A stretch of DNA of 64,000 nt from Pseudomonadota bacterium (GTDB taxonomy: Bacteria; Pseudomonadota; Alphaproteobacteria; Dongiales; Dongiaceae). The translations under genes and the position numbers were made by a program. The stretch spans positions 124,001 through 188,000 of the forward strand of contig JAJYUT010000005.1 in the NCBI GenBank assembly GCA_021792365.1, read 5' to 3'. The notes under the pieces are model-generated. The model searched no databases. It had not been told where the DNA came from and saw nothing but the letters and a program-made list of their open reading frames with translations. This document shows, piece after piece, positions 9,990 through 18,378 of the stretch (within the stretch, counting starts at the first letter, position 1; every line of letters begins with the position of its first letter).

Positions 9990-10147
9990 GCCGCGGCTCC
10001 AGATGCCTCGACGGTGATGCTGGTATCGACCGGCGGCCATCGCGCGACAGCGGCCAGACCCCGATCTGCAGCGGGCTGCGGGCATCAGCCGGCGCGCATC
10101 CAGTTGCAGGGGAAGACTGGAGCTTCGGCCACAGCGACTGCTACTGG
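9990..10147 (-). pseudogene. Decayed fragment of a further PAS_5 gene
   Basis: The gap of about 315 bases between copy 4 and the AraC-type gene holds no intact gene. Read on the minus strand it gives VAVAEAPVFPCNWMRAG, a stop, then LQIGVWPLSRDGRR, then after a frameshift VDTSITVEASGA. These line up in order with RRPVYARDWMTSR, DLYAGIWPLAADGER and INMLVVIEDFDS of the neighbouring intact copies. The alignment was made by eye. The N-terminal half of the gene is gone. Confidence 0.55.
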
Positions 10148-10194
10148 TGCCGGACCCTGCATTGGTCTTGCAACGCAAGATCTAGGCTGGTGGG

Positions 10195-11358
10195 CTACGC
10201 GGCGCTGCGCTCCAGCGTGAAAGCGCCGTCCGAAGCCGGCAATGGGTTGCGTCCGCGCCTGGGCGTGCGGCCGCGCTCCGCTGTCGGCGTGCGGCCGTAG
10301 AGCTCGGTGTAGCGCCGCGTGAAGTGCGAGATCGAGGCGAAGCCGGTTGCGATCGCGATCTCGGTTACGCTGAGCGTCGAATACTGCAGCATGTGGCGTG
10401 CCCGCTGCAGGCGGGCCTTCAGGAAATACTGCGTCGGCGTCATGCCGAGATGGCGGCGGAACAGGCGCTGCAACTGGCGCTGGCTGACGCCGGATTGCGC
10501 GGCAATGCCTGCCAGATCCTCGCCCTCGGTCATCCGGCGGCGCATGGCGGCCACTGTGTGAGCGATGGCGCTGGTGCCGCGCTGGCCGCTGAAATCGAGT
10601 TCGCTCAACTGCCGCTCGCTTCCCTCGCGCGGGCGAGCGTGGTTGAGGCTGTCGGCGACCAGGCGCGCAAGCCGCTCGCCGGCGGCATCGGCGATGAGGC
10701 GCAGCGCGAAATCGAGGGTGGCGTCGCGCCCGGCGCAGGTCGCGATGCGCTCATCGATCGCATATAGCCGGTCGGCGGTTTCCAGCGAGCCGGCGCGCTC
10801 CATCAGCGCATCGGCCATGGACCAATGGGCGGCGCAGGTGCGGGCGGCGAGCAGGCCTGCCTCCGCCGCCAGGGCGCAGGCGCCGCCGATGGCCGCGATG
10901 CGCGTGCCAAGGGCATGGCGGCGGCACAGCAGCGCGGACAGGCCGGGCTTCGCCGGCTCGGCCCCGCCATAGGCCGCCAGAAGAAACAGGTGGCAGTGCT
11001 CGCCCGGCAGGACCGGCCGGGCGACAGGGATCGCGAATCCGCCCGCGGCGCACACGGGCTCGCCATCGAGGCTGGCGAGATGCCAATCGAACAGCCGCGC
11101 ATGCAGCGCGCGGTTGGCGCAATCGAAGGCATCCGTCAGCGCGGAGAGCTCGTTCAGCTCGAAGCCCGGAAGCAGCAGGATCTGGCAGCCGATCGTGCCG
11201 TCCGGCCCGGGGCGGAGAAAGTGCGGATTGGATGCACGCCCGGCGGCCTGGCTGCCGGCGAGGCAGGCGTCGCCGAACTTGCGCCGTCCGCCGGCCGGTG
11301 CGCGCGGGCGCGCCTCCGGCTCCGTCATCCGCTCCGCGTTCGAAATCGGATCGAGCAT
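10195..11358 (-). CDS. GlxA-type AraC family transcriptional regulator
   Basis: Two-domain regulator of 387 aa: a DJ-1/PfpI (class I glutamine amidotransferase-like) sensor domain over residues 40-220, starting CQILLLPGFELNELSALTDAFDCANR, then an AraC-type DNA-binding domain with two helix-turn-helices (SQRQLQRLFRRHLGMTPTQY and VTEIAIATGFASISHFTRRY). GlxA-type regulators commonly control amine or amino-acid catabolism. It lies directly downstream of, and in line with, the kinase/aminotransferase fusion, its most likely target. ATG 11358 is chosen over a TTG five codons earlier. Confidence 0.9.
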   Translation of the reverse strand: MLDPISNAERMTEPEARPRAPAGGRRKFGDACLAGSQAAGRASNPHFLRPGPDGTIGCQILLLPGFELNELSALTDAFDCANRALHARLFDWHLASLDGEPVCAAGGFAIPVARPVLPGEHCHLFLLAAYGGAEPAKPGLSALLCRRHALGTRIAAIGGACALAAEAGLLAARTCAAHWSMADALMERAGSLETADRLYAIDERIATCAGRDATLDFALRLIADAAGERLARLVADSLNHARPREGSERQLSELDFSGQRGTSAIAHTVAAMRRRMTEGEDLAGIAAQSGVSQRQLQRLFRRHLGMTPTQYFLKARLQRARHMLQYSTLSVTEIAIATGFASISHFTRRYTELYGRTPTAERGRTPRRGRNPLPASDGAFTLERSAA

Positions 11359-11493
11359 GCCCAGCGCCCCCAACCGGCCATTCGGGAGCGGGATTTGACC
11401 AGCTTCTCCCGGACCGATGAACGGTCAAAAATCTCAGTCGCATCTTGCGTCGAACTCATGCACGCGGCGGAGCTTGCTCCTATGGAGCGGACG

Positions 11494-13875
11494 CTACAGT
11501 TCCGACAACGCCTGATCGAGCGCGGCGACGGTGATGTCGGCCTGCTCTCGGGTGAAGCAGATCGGAGGGCGGAGCTTCAGGACGTTGCCGTGCGGGCCTT
11601 CGGTCGCGGTCAGGACGCCGAGGTCGCGCATGCGGTTCACCACGCGCTTGGTTTCGGCGGCGGCGGGCTCGAGCGTCTTGCGGTCGCGCACCAGCTCCAC
11701 ACCGACCAGCAGGCCGCGCCCGCGCACATCGCCGATGGAATCGTGCCGCGACGCCAGCCTGTGCAGGCCTTGCTTGAAATGCGCGCCCACTGCGCGCGCA
11801 TTCTCCCGCAGTCCCTCGCGCCCCAGCACGTCGAGCACGGCCATGCCCGCGGCGCAGGAGACGTTGTTGCCCCCGAAGGTCGAGAAGAAGACGTTGTGGT
11901 CGATGAGCGCCTGCACGATCTCGGGCCGCGTCACCACGGCGCCGAGCGGATGGCCGTTGCCGATCGGCTTGCCGAGACAGACGATGTCCGGCGTGACGCC
12001 GTGCAGCTCGAAACCCCACATGGCATCGCCCTGGCGGCCGAACCCGGTCTGCACTTCGTCGGCGATGCAGAGGCCGCCGGCCTTGCGCACGCGCTCATGA
12101 ACGCCCTGCAGCCAGCCCGCAGGCGCATCGAGCACGCCGTTGGTCAGCAGCCCGGCATCGCCGATGAAAAAGGCCGGCGCGTGGCCGCCTTCCGCCAGCG
12201 ATCGGATCGCGCCCTCGGCGTCGGCGGCATAGAGCGCGGCGATGTCATTGCCGCCGCGCCGATGAGGCCCGCGATAGTCGTCTGGCCCGATCAGCGTGCG
12301 CACATGCGGCTTGAGCTGGGAGGCCGGGCGGAACTCCGGCGACAGGGCTTCGACCGCTTCAGTCCAGCCGTGATAGGCGCATTCCATCACCAGCGCGCCG
12401 GTGTTGCGCGTATAGGCCTTGGCGAGCCGCCCCGCGAGGTCGACCGCCTCGCTGCCGGAATTGACGAACATGCAGGCGGTGAGTCCGCTGCCGGCGGGCA
12501 TGGTCGCGCCCAGGCGCTCGGCATAATCCAGCACCGCGTCGAACAAGTAGCGCGTGTTGGTGTTGAGAATGGCCGCCTGCCGCGCGATTGCCTCGACCAC
12601 ATGCGGGTGGCAGTGCCCGACATGCGGCACGTTGTTGTAGACATCGAGATAGCGCCGTCCGGTCACGTCATAGAGCCAGGCGCCTTCGCCCCGCACCATG
12701 TGCAGCGGCTTCTCATAGAACATGTAGGTCTGCGGCCCCATGAAGCGGCGCCGCCGCGCCAGCATGGCGGCGCGATCGGCCTCGACCTCGCTCTCGGCGA
12801 TCTGCTTGACCTGCACCGATGATGCCGGCGCGACGACATTGCGGAACACCGCCGATGCGCGGTCGCGTCCGACCTCATGCAGCTCCCGGGCTGATCTGCG
12901 GCAGGGCTCCGCATAGGCCTCGAGGTAGTTCGGCTCCGCCAGGTTCTGCGCCCGCCGCCGCGCCAGGACGGCGAGGGACATGGCATGGCGCGACTGGATC
13001 AGGTCGTAGAGCAGGTCGACCTCTTCGATGGTGAGCGGCGCAAGCGCGTGGTAGCCGCGCAGCAGTGCCGCGACGCGCTCCAGCGGATCGCCGTCGAGCA
13101 CGGCATCGGAGCCGGCCACCGCCAGCTCGACGATCAGCGGCGCGTGAATCATGTCGCCGAAATCGATCAGGCCGGTGATGCGCTCCGGCGCGCCCTCTGC
13201 CACCAGCACGTTGTGCAGGTTCATGTCATTGTGGATGACCTGCGCGCGCAGGCCGGCCAGCTTCGGCAGGACGTTGGACGCGAAATGCGCGATGATGCCT
13301 TCGAGCAGCCGGCGCTCCGCCGCGTCCTCGATCAGCGCAAGGTGCGGCGCAAGGCGCGGGGCCATGCGCGCATCCCACACGATCTCGCGCCCGGCCGCCG
13401 GGTGGAAGAACCCGCGCAGCGCATGGTCCATGCGCGCCGCGAAGCGGCCCAGTTCCTGCAGGGTGTTGAGGCCCGGCTTGGTCTCCATCATCGGCGTGCC
13501 GGGCAGGTAGCTCAGCACCCAGACCGGATGCCTGCGCCCGTCAGGGGAAATCTGGTGGGCGATCTGCGCGCCGCCGCGCGCCTGCTGCACGCGCGGGATC
13601 GGCAGGCTTGCATCCTGGCGCGCGATCCAGCTCAGCGCCTCGATCTGGAGCGCGATGTTCGCTTCATCCTCGTCCGCATGGACGATCTTGAGCACGAATT
13701 CACGTCCATCCGCCGCGCGCAGGTGATAGGAGCGGTCGCGCTCGGCATAGAACTCCTTGGCCTCGCCGTCGATGCCGAAGTGCTCGCGCGCGATGCGCGC
13801 GGCATCCGCGACCGCGAAGGAAGGTCGCGAGAACGCGAGGAACTGCACCTCGTTGCCCTGACCCTTGCCCGTCAT
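11494..13875 (-). CDS. Fused APH-type kinase / class III PLP aminotransferase-fold enzyme (probable phospho-lyase)
   Basis: A 793-residue two-domain protein. Residues about 1-330 form a choline/aminoglycoside-kinase fold: FVLKIVH (ATP lysine), VIHNDMNLHNVLV (catalytic loop) and LIDFGDM (Mg site). Residues about 370-793 are a class III PLP enzyme: NSGSEAVDLAGRLAKAYT, CIADEVQTGFGRQG and the Schiff-base lysine in CLGKPIGNGHPLG. This pairing is that of hydroxylysine kinase or ethanolamine kinase with the AGXT2L-type phospho-lyases, so a likely reaction is phosphorylation of an amino alcohol followed by elimination of phosphate and ammonia. The substrate is not determined. ATG 13875 lies two bases after the peptidase stop, so the genes are coupled. 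Confidence 0.9.
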   Translation of the reverse strand: MTGKGQGNEVQFLAFSRPSFAVADAARIAREHFGIDGEAKEFYAERDRSYHLRAADGREFVLKIVHADEDEANIALQIEALSWIARQDASLPIPRVQQARGGAQIAHQISPDGRRHPVWVLSYLPGTPMMETKPGLNTLQELGRFAARMDHALRGFFHPAAGREIVWDARMAPRLAPHLALIEDAAERRLLEGIIAHFASNVLPKLAGLRAQVIHNDMNLHNVLVAEGAPERITGLIDFGDMIHAPLIVELAVAGSDAVLDGDPLERVAALLRGYHALAPLTIEEVDLLYDLIQSRHAMSLAVLARRRAQNLAEPNYLEAYAEPCRRSARELHEVGRDRASAVFRNVVAPASSVQVKQIAESEVEADRAAMLARRRRFMGPQTYMFYEKPLHMVRGEGAWLYDVTGRRYLDVYNNVPHVGHCHPHVVEAIARQAAILNTNTRYLFDAVLDYAERLGATMPAGSGLTACMFVNSGSEAVDLAGRLAKAYTRNTGALVMECAYHGWTEAVEALSPEFRPASQLKPHVRTLIGPDDYRGPHRRGGNDIAALYAADAEGAIRSLAEGGHAPAFFIGDAGLLTNGVLDAPAGWLQGVHERVRKAGGLCIADEVQTGFGRQGDAMWGFELHGVTPDIVCLGKPIGNGHPLGAVVTRPEIVQALIDHNVFFSTFGGNNVSCAAGMAVLDVLGREGLRENARAVGAHFKQGLHRLASRHDSIGDVRGRGLLVGVELVRDRKTLEPAAAETKRVVNRMRDLGVLTATEGPHGNVLKLRPPICFTREQADITVAALDQALSEL

Positions 13876-13877
13876 GA

Positions 13878-14969
13878 TCAATCGCGCCTTGCGTAGCGGG
13901 CATGGGCCTGCCGCAGCAGATCGTGCGGAATGGCGCGGACCGTGCGGCCTTGCCAGCCCGTCATGGTCTCGGCCGCGATCATGGCGTTCCAGATCGCCTC
14001 CTCGGTCGCTTCCGCAGCGGCCTGGAACAGGGGCGTACATTCATCCATGCCCAGCATGCGCAGGCTCGCCATCGGCGATTTCATCGGCACCTGGTTTCCG
14101 GTGGAGAAGGCGAGGAAGATGTCGCCCGACGAGTTGGAGCCGAAGCCGCCCACCCAGGCCAGGCCGGTGGTCGCGCGCCGCGCGAGACGTTGGCACTGGA
14201 TCGGAATGAGCGGCGCGTCGGTCGCGAGAATGACGATGATGGAGCCCTGGTCGGTCCGTGGCCCGCCCTGGAGCTGCCTGGGGCGCTCCGGAACCGGAAC
14301 CACGGCATCGGTGATCTCCAGCCCCACCGGCGCATGGCCGCAGCGCAGCATGTTGCGCAGGCCGTAGTTCGCCTGCACGAGCGCGCCGACGGTCCAGCCG
14401 CCTAGCTCGGCCGGCAGCCGGCGCGAGGCGGTGCCCGTGCCGCCCTTGAACTCGTGGCACACCATGCCCGTGCCGCCGCCGACATTGCCTTCCGGAACCG
14501 CCCCGCCTTTGGCGCCTTCCAGCGCGGCGATGGCATCCGCGGAGGTCACGGGGAAGCGCTCGGCATCCGACAGCCAGCCATCCCACGTCTCCGCCGTCAC
14601 GGGCAGGTGCCAAGCCATCTCGACCTTGCGCCTGGCCGCCAGTTCCACGATCGCGTCGCGCACCACGCCAACCGCATGGGTGTTGGTGATGCAAATGGGC
14701 GAGGCGAGCAGGCCCTGCTCGGCCAGCCAGATGGTACCGGTCATCTCGCCATTGCCGTTGAAGGAATGGAAGCCGGCCGGCATGAAATCCGAGAAGATGC
14801 CGGGCGAGGGCCAGATCGCGGTCACGCCGGATCGCGCCACGGAGGGCTCATCGCGGATGATGGTGGAAACGCCCACGGTGACGCCGCCAACATCCGTGAT
14901 GGCGTTGAGCGGTCCGGCAGGCAATTGGCCCAGGGTGATCCCCAGGTCGCGTAATCTTGGCTTCGGCAT
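13878..14969 (-). CDS. P1 family (DmpA/BapA-type) aminopeptidase
   Basis: N-terminal-nucleophile enzyme of 363 aa related to D-aminopeptidase DmpA and beta-peptidyl aminopeptidase BapA. It begins RLRDLGITLGQLPAGPLNAITDVGGVTVG; the self-processing and catalytic serine is in DQGSIIVILATDAPL around residue 245, and GGFGSNSSGDIFLAFSTGN follows. Such enzymes cut themselves into two chains and remove D- or beta-amino acids or glycine from peptide N-termini. No signal peptide is seen. It sits between ygfZ and the kinase/PLP fusion in one transcription unit, suggesting that peptide breakdown feeds the fused enzyme. Confidence 0.88.
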   Translation of the reverse strand: MPKPRLRDLGITLGQLPAGPLNAITDVGGVTVGVSTIIRDEPSVARSGVTAIWPSPGIFSDFMPAGFHSFNGNGEMTGTIWLAEQGLLASPICITNTHAVGVVRDAIVELAARRKVEMAWHLPVTAETWDGWLSDAERFPVTSADAIAALEGAKGGAVPEGNVGGGTGMVCHEFKGGTGTASRRLPAELGGWTVGALVQANYGLRNMLRCGHAPVGLEITDAVVPVPERPRQLQGGPRTDQGSIIVILATDAPLIPIQCQRLARRATTGLAWVGGFGSNSSGDIFLAFSTGNQVPMKSPMASLRMLGMDECTPLFQAAAEATEEAIWNAMIAAETMTGWQGRTVRAIPHDLLRQAHARYARRD

Positions 14970-14999
14970 GGTGATGAGTCGTCCGCTGCGGAGCGGCGA

Positions 15000-15926
15000 T
15001 TATGCCTTGACGTCGTCGAGCTCGGGAAGCCTCATCCAGCCGGGGATGTCAGGAGACAGTTTTGCATCCGCGGCGCGGAAGACCGGCGCCGGATCCTTGG
15101 CCAGTGCCTCGAGGCGCACCATGGCAAGCCCGATCGTTCCATCGGCGCTGGCGCCCCGCATCTCGGCCATCTCCCGATCGTCGAGCATCAGCGGTGTGCC
15201 CGGCGCGGGCGGCGCGCCTTCGATCCGCACCGGCAGCAGGCGCTTGCGCACCAGGCCGCGATAGCGCGTGCGGGCGGTCAGCTCCTGGCCCATGTAGCAG
15301 CCCTTCTGCCAGTCGATGGCATTGAGCTCGTCGAAGCCGTTTTCCAGCAGGATGGACTTCTCGGGCGTCAGATCCCGCGCCGCATCGGGAACACCGAAGG
15401 CAATGCGCAGCCGGTGATAGGCCGCGCCCTCCGCATCCTGCGCGGCCTCGAAGCGCTCCAGCGTCGCCGGCGCGGTGGCGCGCGGCAGGATCAGGCGCAC
15501 CCCCAGATCCGGCAGGCGCGGGTCGACATAGGCCACGCCGCCGCCGAACGGCGCCGCGCTGCCGGCGGCTTCACCAAGCCCGGCTGCCGCTGCCGCGCCG
15601 TCGCCGAACAGGATGGCCGCGCACCAATCGGCATCGGCGTCCGAAACGGTCACCTTCGAGCGCAGGCGATACAGCGACAGGCGCTTGACGAGGTCCCCCC
15701 GGCGTGGGCCGGCGCAGTCCACCAGATAGCGTCCGTCCTGCTCCGCGATGAACAGGTCGAACAGGAACCGGCCCTGGGCCGTCAGCAGTGTTGCATAGAC
15801 CGCCCGACCGGCCGATACCTTGGCCGTGTCGTTCGAAACGAGGCCCTGCAGGAAGGCCTGGCGATCCTCGCCCGCCACCGCGATGATGGCCCGGTCGGGC
15901 GGCAGATGGTAATGAAGGCCTGTCAT
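15000..15926 (-). CDS. ygfZ: YgfZ/GcvT (CAF17) folate-binding Fe-S maintenance protein
   Basis: Tetrahydrofolate-binding protein that supports assembly or repair of certain Fe-S enzymes. The defining motif KGCYMGQELTARTRYRG, with the essential Cys, is near residue 200, within a GcvT-like fold of 308 aa. It is the first gene of the run ygfZ-peptidase-fusion, 30 bases ahead of the peptidase, and is divergent from the TIGR02444 gene across a 132-base gap. Confidence 0.92.
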   Translation of the reverse strand: MTGLHYHLPPDRAIIAVAGEDRQAFLQGLVSNDTAKVSAGRAVYATLLTAQGRFLFDLFIAEQDGRYLVDCAGPRRGDLVKRLSLYRLRSKVTVSDADADWCAAILFGDGAAAAAGLGEAAGSAAPFGGGVAYVDPRLPDLGVRLILPRATAPATLERFEAAQDAEGAAYHRLRIAFGVPDAARDLTPEKSILLENGFDELNAIDWQKGCYMGQELTARTRYRGLVRKRLLPVRIEGAPPAPGTPLMLDDREMAEMRGASADGTIGLAMVRLEALAKDPAPVFRAADAKLSPDIPGWMRLPELDDVKA

Positions 15927-16058
15927 GGCTTAAATTCGTCTCAATCTCGATTCGATGGACTTCGAACCGGCCGCTTAAATGCTCGACAATGCGGCCGCGT
16001 GCCAATAAATCTCGGCAACTGGTCTCGGATTTGCAACCATGCTAGTTGGAGGGGCAAG

Positions 16059-16658
16059 ATGACCTCAAGCGCAGCGACTGGACAGGCCGAGAAGAAAGAT
16101 GGCGAGCACCGCCACGCCAGGAACAAGGAGCTCCCCGATATGACGACGCTTTCGGCCGAGGATTTCTGGACCTTCAGCCTGGATTTCTACGGCAAGCAGA
16201 ACGTGGCCAAGGCGTGCCTGTCGCTGCAGGACCGGCGTGATGCCGATGTCAACCTGCTGCTGCTGTCGGCCTATCTGGCCAGCAAGGGCAATGTGCTGGA
16301 CGACACGCACCTGTCGATCGCCGATGGCATGACCGCCGGCTGGCGTGCCGCCGTCCTTCAGCAGCTTCGCCAAGTGCGCCGGCGCCTGCCCAAGTTTGCC
16401 GAGGAGGTGCCTGAGGAGGACCGCAAGACGGTGAAGGAGAAGATCCTGGAGGCGGAACTGGCGGCGGAGCAGGTGGCCCACCGCCTGATCTTCAAGCGCC
16501 TGGACGATGCCCCGATGCCGACGGAGGGCGGGACCGTCAAGGACCGCGCCGAAAAGAACCTGAAGCTCTATCTGCGCCGCTTGCTCTCCCAGAGCGGCCC
16601 CGCCACACCGGATGAGCGGGATCTCGGCGACGTCAACGCGATCGTGGCGGCGCTCTGA
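16059..16658 (+). CDS. TIGR02444 family (DUF2390) protein
   Basis: Cytosolic protein of 199 aa of unknown function. The family core is DFWTFSLDFYGKQNVAKACLSLQDRRDADVNLLLLSAYLA near residues 32-70, followed by a mainly helical, charged remainder. The ATG at 16059 is preceded by GGAGGGG. Preceding in-frame codons run far upstream, antisense to ygfZ, and do not resemble the family, so they are not included. Its position beside ygfZ gives no clear function. Confidence 0.88.
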   Translation: MTSSAATGQAEKKDGEHRHARNKELPDMTTLSAEDFWTFSLDFYGKQNVAKACLSLQDRRDADVNLLLLSAYLASKGNVLDDTHLSIADGMTAGWRAAVLQQLRQVRRRLPKFAEEVPEEDRKTVKEKILEAELAAEQVAHRLIFKRLDDAPMPTEGGTVKDRAEKNLKLYLRRLLSQSGPATPDERDLGDVNAIVAAL

Positions 16659-16673
16659 AGCCCCGGCCCGGCT

Positions 16674-17064
16674 TCAGCCGATATCCGACACCCAGGCCAA
16701 GGCGGCGACCCGCTCGCCGGGAGCGAAGCAGCGTGCTTCGACCTGCGGCACGAGTGGATGGACAACCTGGACCATGGCCGCCCTGATCCACTGCTTGTCG
16801 GTAACCACGGCCTCGCGTGGGAACGGTGCCATTCGCGGATCTTCCCGAAGCTGGAGCGCAGGTCCTTGGCCGCGGCGGCCGCGGTCATGTCCTCGAATGC
16901 CGTCAGTCCGCGAACAGGTCGATCTGCTCATGACGGGCCAGCCTAGCCTCGATCTCGGCCGCGGCGCGGTCGAAGTCTTCGGCCGTGAGGGTGCCGGACA
17001 CGCACAGGGCGACGACGTGATCCGGTGCTGGCAGGATCCCGACTATAAGCGCTTTCTCTACAAT
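16674..17064 (-). pseudogene. Frameshifted SpoIIAA-like (STAS/SEC14-fold) gene
   Basis: Three consecutive frames on the minus strand together give one protein of the SpoIIAA-like family. Frame one reads ILPAPDHVVALCVSGTLTAEDF and on to EQIDLFAD, then stops; frame two continues LTAFEDMTAAAAAKDLRSSF; frame three finishes EAVVTDKQWIRAAMVQVVHP and then VEARCFAPGERVAALAWV. The order and spacing match an intact member of about 120 aa with two frameshifts, and no ATG, GTG or TTG is present at the expected start. It fills the whole gap between the TIGR02444 gene and ubiX. Sequencing error is possible but would need two indels plus a lost start. Confidence 0.65.
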
Positions 17065-17082
17065 GCGGCCTGACCGGACCGG

Positions 17083-17715
17083 TCAAGCCTGGTTCCGCAT
17101 TGAGGCGGGCCGCTTTTTCGCATCCTCGCCCCAGCGTTTCGCGCCTTCGAGGTGAATGCCGAAGAGGTCGAGCACGCGGGCGAGGTTCTGGTCGATGACA
17201 TCGTCGAGCGTCTTGGGGCCGGCATACATCGCCGGCACGGGCGGGGCGATCACGCCGCCCATCTCCGTTACCGCCAGCATGTTCTTCAGATGCCCGGCAT
17301 GGAGCGGCGTCTCGCGCACCATGAGGACGAGGCGCCGGCGCTCCTTCAACGTCACGTCGGCGGCGCGCGCGAGTAGGGTGGTGGTGACGCCGCTCGCGAC
17401 CTCGGCGAGGCTCTTCACAGAGCAGGGCGCGACGATCATGCCCAGGGTGAGGAAAGAGCCGCTCGAGATCGGTGCCGCCATGTCGTCGATGTCATGGCAA
17501 TGGTCCGCGAGCGCCTTCACGTCCTTCACCTTGTAGCTGGTCTCGTAGGCGAGCGTGACTTCGGCGGAGCGCGACATCACGAGATGGGTTTCGATCACCG
17601 TGTCGCGCAGCAATTCGAGCAGGCGGGCACCGAAAACGACTCCGGATGCGCCGGAGATTCCAATCACGAGTCGCGCTGGTTGCGGTTTGTGAGAAGGCCC
17701 GGAAATCGGCGCCAT
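17083..17715 (-). CDS. ubiX: UbiX flavin prenyltransferase
   Basis: Joins dimethylallyl phosphate to FMN to make prenylated FMN, the cofactor of the UbiD decarboxylase family (ubiquinone synthesis and others). Signatures: LVIGISGASGVVFGARLLELL near the N-terminus (FMN site), SSGSF in the middle, and LVLMVRETPLH with the conserved Arg. The ATG at 17715 is used; a TTG three codons earlier is possible. No ubiD lies nearby. A long C-terminal tail beyond the usual end is Lys/Arg-rich. Confidence 0.94.
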   Translation of the reverse strand: MAPISGPSHKPQPARLVIGISGASGVVFGARLLELLRDTVIETHLVMSRSAEVTLAYETSYKVKDVKALADHCHDIDDMAAPISSGSFLTLGMIVAPCSVKSLAEVASGVTTTLLARAADVTLKERRRLVLMVRETPLHAGHLKNMLAVTEMGGVIAPPVPAMYAGPKTLDDVIDQNLARVLDLFGIHLEGAKRWGEDAKKRPASMRNQA

Positions 17716-17910
17716 TTGGGTCAATCCTGCTGCTGCATTAACCGGTAATCTTAGGTCTTTTTTCGAGACCTCGTGGTTCGTGCGTTTACTCTATTGCCTC
17801 TTGGGAGTAGCATGCCCACATCAAATCCGGTTGATCATTTTTCGAGGACAAACGCCCGAGAAATGCGCCATTTCCCTGACAGTCTGTAGCATCGGAAAGG
17901 AGATACGCCC

Positions 17911-18081
17911 ATGGCAGTCGCCTCGCATCAGGAGTCTCTCAAGGCGAAGCACGCTGATCTGGACGCGCAAATCGCCGAAGAGGAGCGTAGACCCCATCCC
18001 GATGACGTGGTGATCCATCATCTCAAGAAAATGAAGCTGAGGATCAAGGACGAGTTGATGCTGCTGCAGAGCTCTCAATAG
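17911..18081 (+). CDS. DUF465 (YdcH-type) small protein, 56 aa
   Basis: Very short coiled-coil protein typical of proteobacteria: HQESLKAKHADLDAQIAEEE followed by the family core HLKKMKLRIKDELMLL. An excellent AAAGGAG ribosome site precedes the ATG by eight bases. Members of DUF465 have no settled biochemical function. A strong hairpin 70 bases downstream would end its transcript. Confidence 0.85.
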   Translation: MAVASHQESLKAKHADLDAQIAEEERRPHPDDVVIHHLKKMKLRIKDELMLLQSSQ

Positions 18082-18150
18082 CGCGCATCCAAGTTTCGTC
18101 GCCGGGACCTGAACGGACCGACGACGCGCCCCGACGCTGCCTGCGTCGGA

Positions 18151-18187
18151 AACAGCCCTCCCCGAGGTCAGCCTCCGGAGGGCTGTT
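18151..18187 (+). terminator. Hairpin terminator after DUF465 gene
   Basis: AACAGCCCTCC and GGAGGGCTGTT form a perfect 11-bp stem around a 15-base loop, followed by GGTTTTC. It lies 70 bases after the DUF465 stop. The T-tract is short, so termination may be partly factor-assisted. Confidence 0.7.
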
Positions 18188-18330
18188 GGTTTTCAGAGAA
18201 CGGTAAGAGGACGGAAGGCAGTCCGCTGCTCTCGCCCGGTGGGGCGCGGGTCCGCGCCTGTCCCGCGCCTGTCCCTGGCTCCCCTGCCGCCCCTTGACCC
18301 TCCGCCGTCCGCCCGGTAGCTTCCATTCCC

Positions 18331-18378
18331 ATGCACAGCCTCGCCCTTACCCTGCGACTTACCGCCCCGGCGCTTTGA
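18331..18378 (+). CDS. Candidate leucine leader peptide upstream of leuA
   Basis: A 15-codon frame reading MHSLALTLRLTAPAL then TGA, with five leucines in fifteen residues, three of them the CTT codon. It begins 314 bases before leuA on the same strand. Leader peptides of this kind let the ribosome sense charged tRNA-Leu and set leader RNA folding. The gap of more than 450 bases between the upstream hairpin and leuA holds no other gene. No strong ribosome site is evident before the ATG, which lowers confidence. Confidence 0.5.
   Translation: MHSLALTLRLTAPAL

Noticed and set aside
9906-10220. Plus-strand 104-codon gene in the PAS_5/AraC gap
   Set aside because: Its translation is Ala/Ser/Thr-rich with no motif, and the minus strand of the same region aligns with PAS_5 genes as a decayed copy.
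16612-17073. Plus-strand gene after the TIGR02444 protein
   Set aside because: The open frame overlaps the end of that gene in another frame and lies antisense to a recognisable broken SpoIIAA-like gene.
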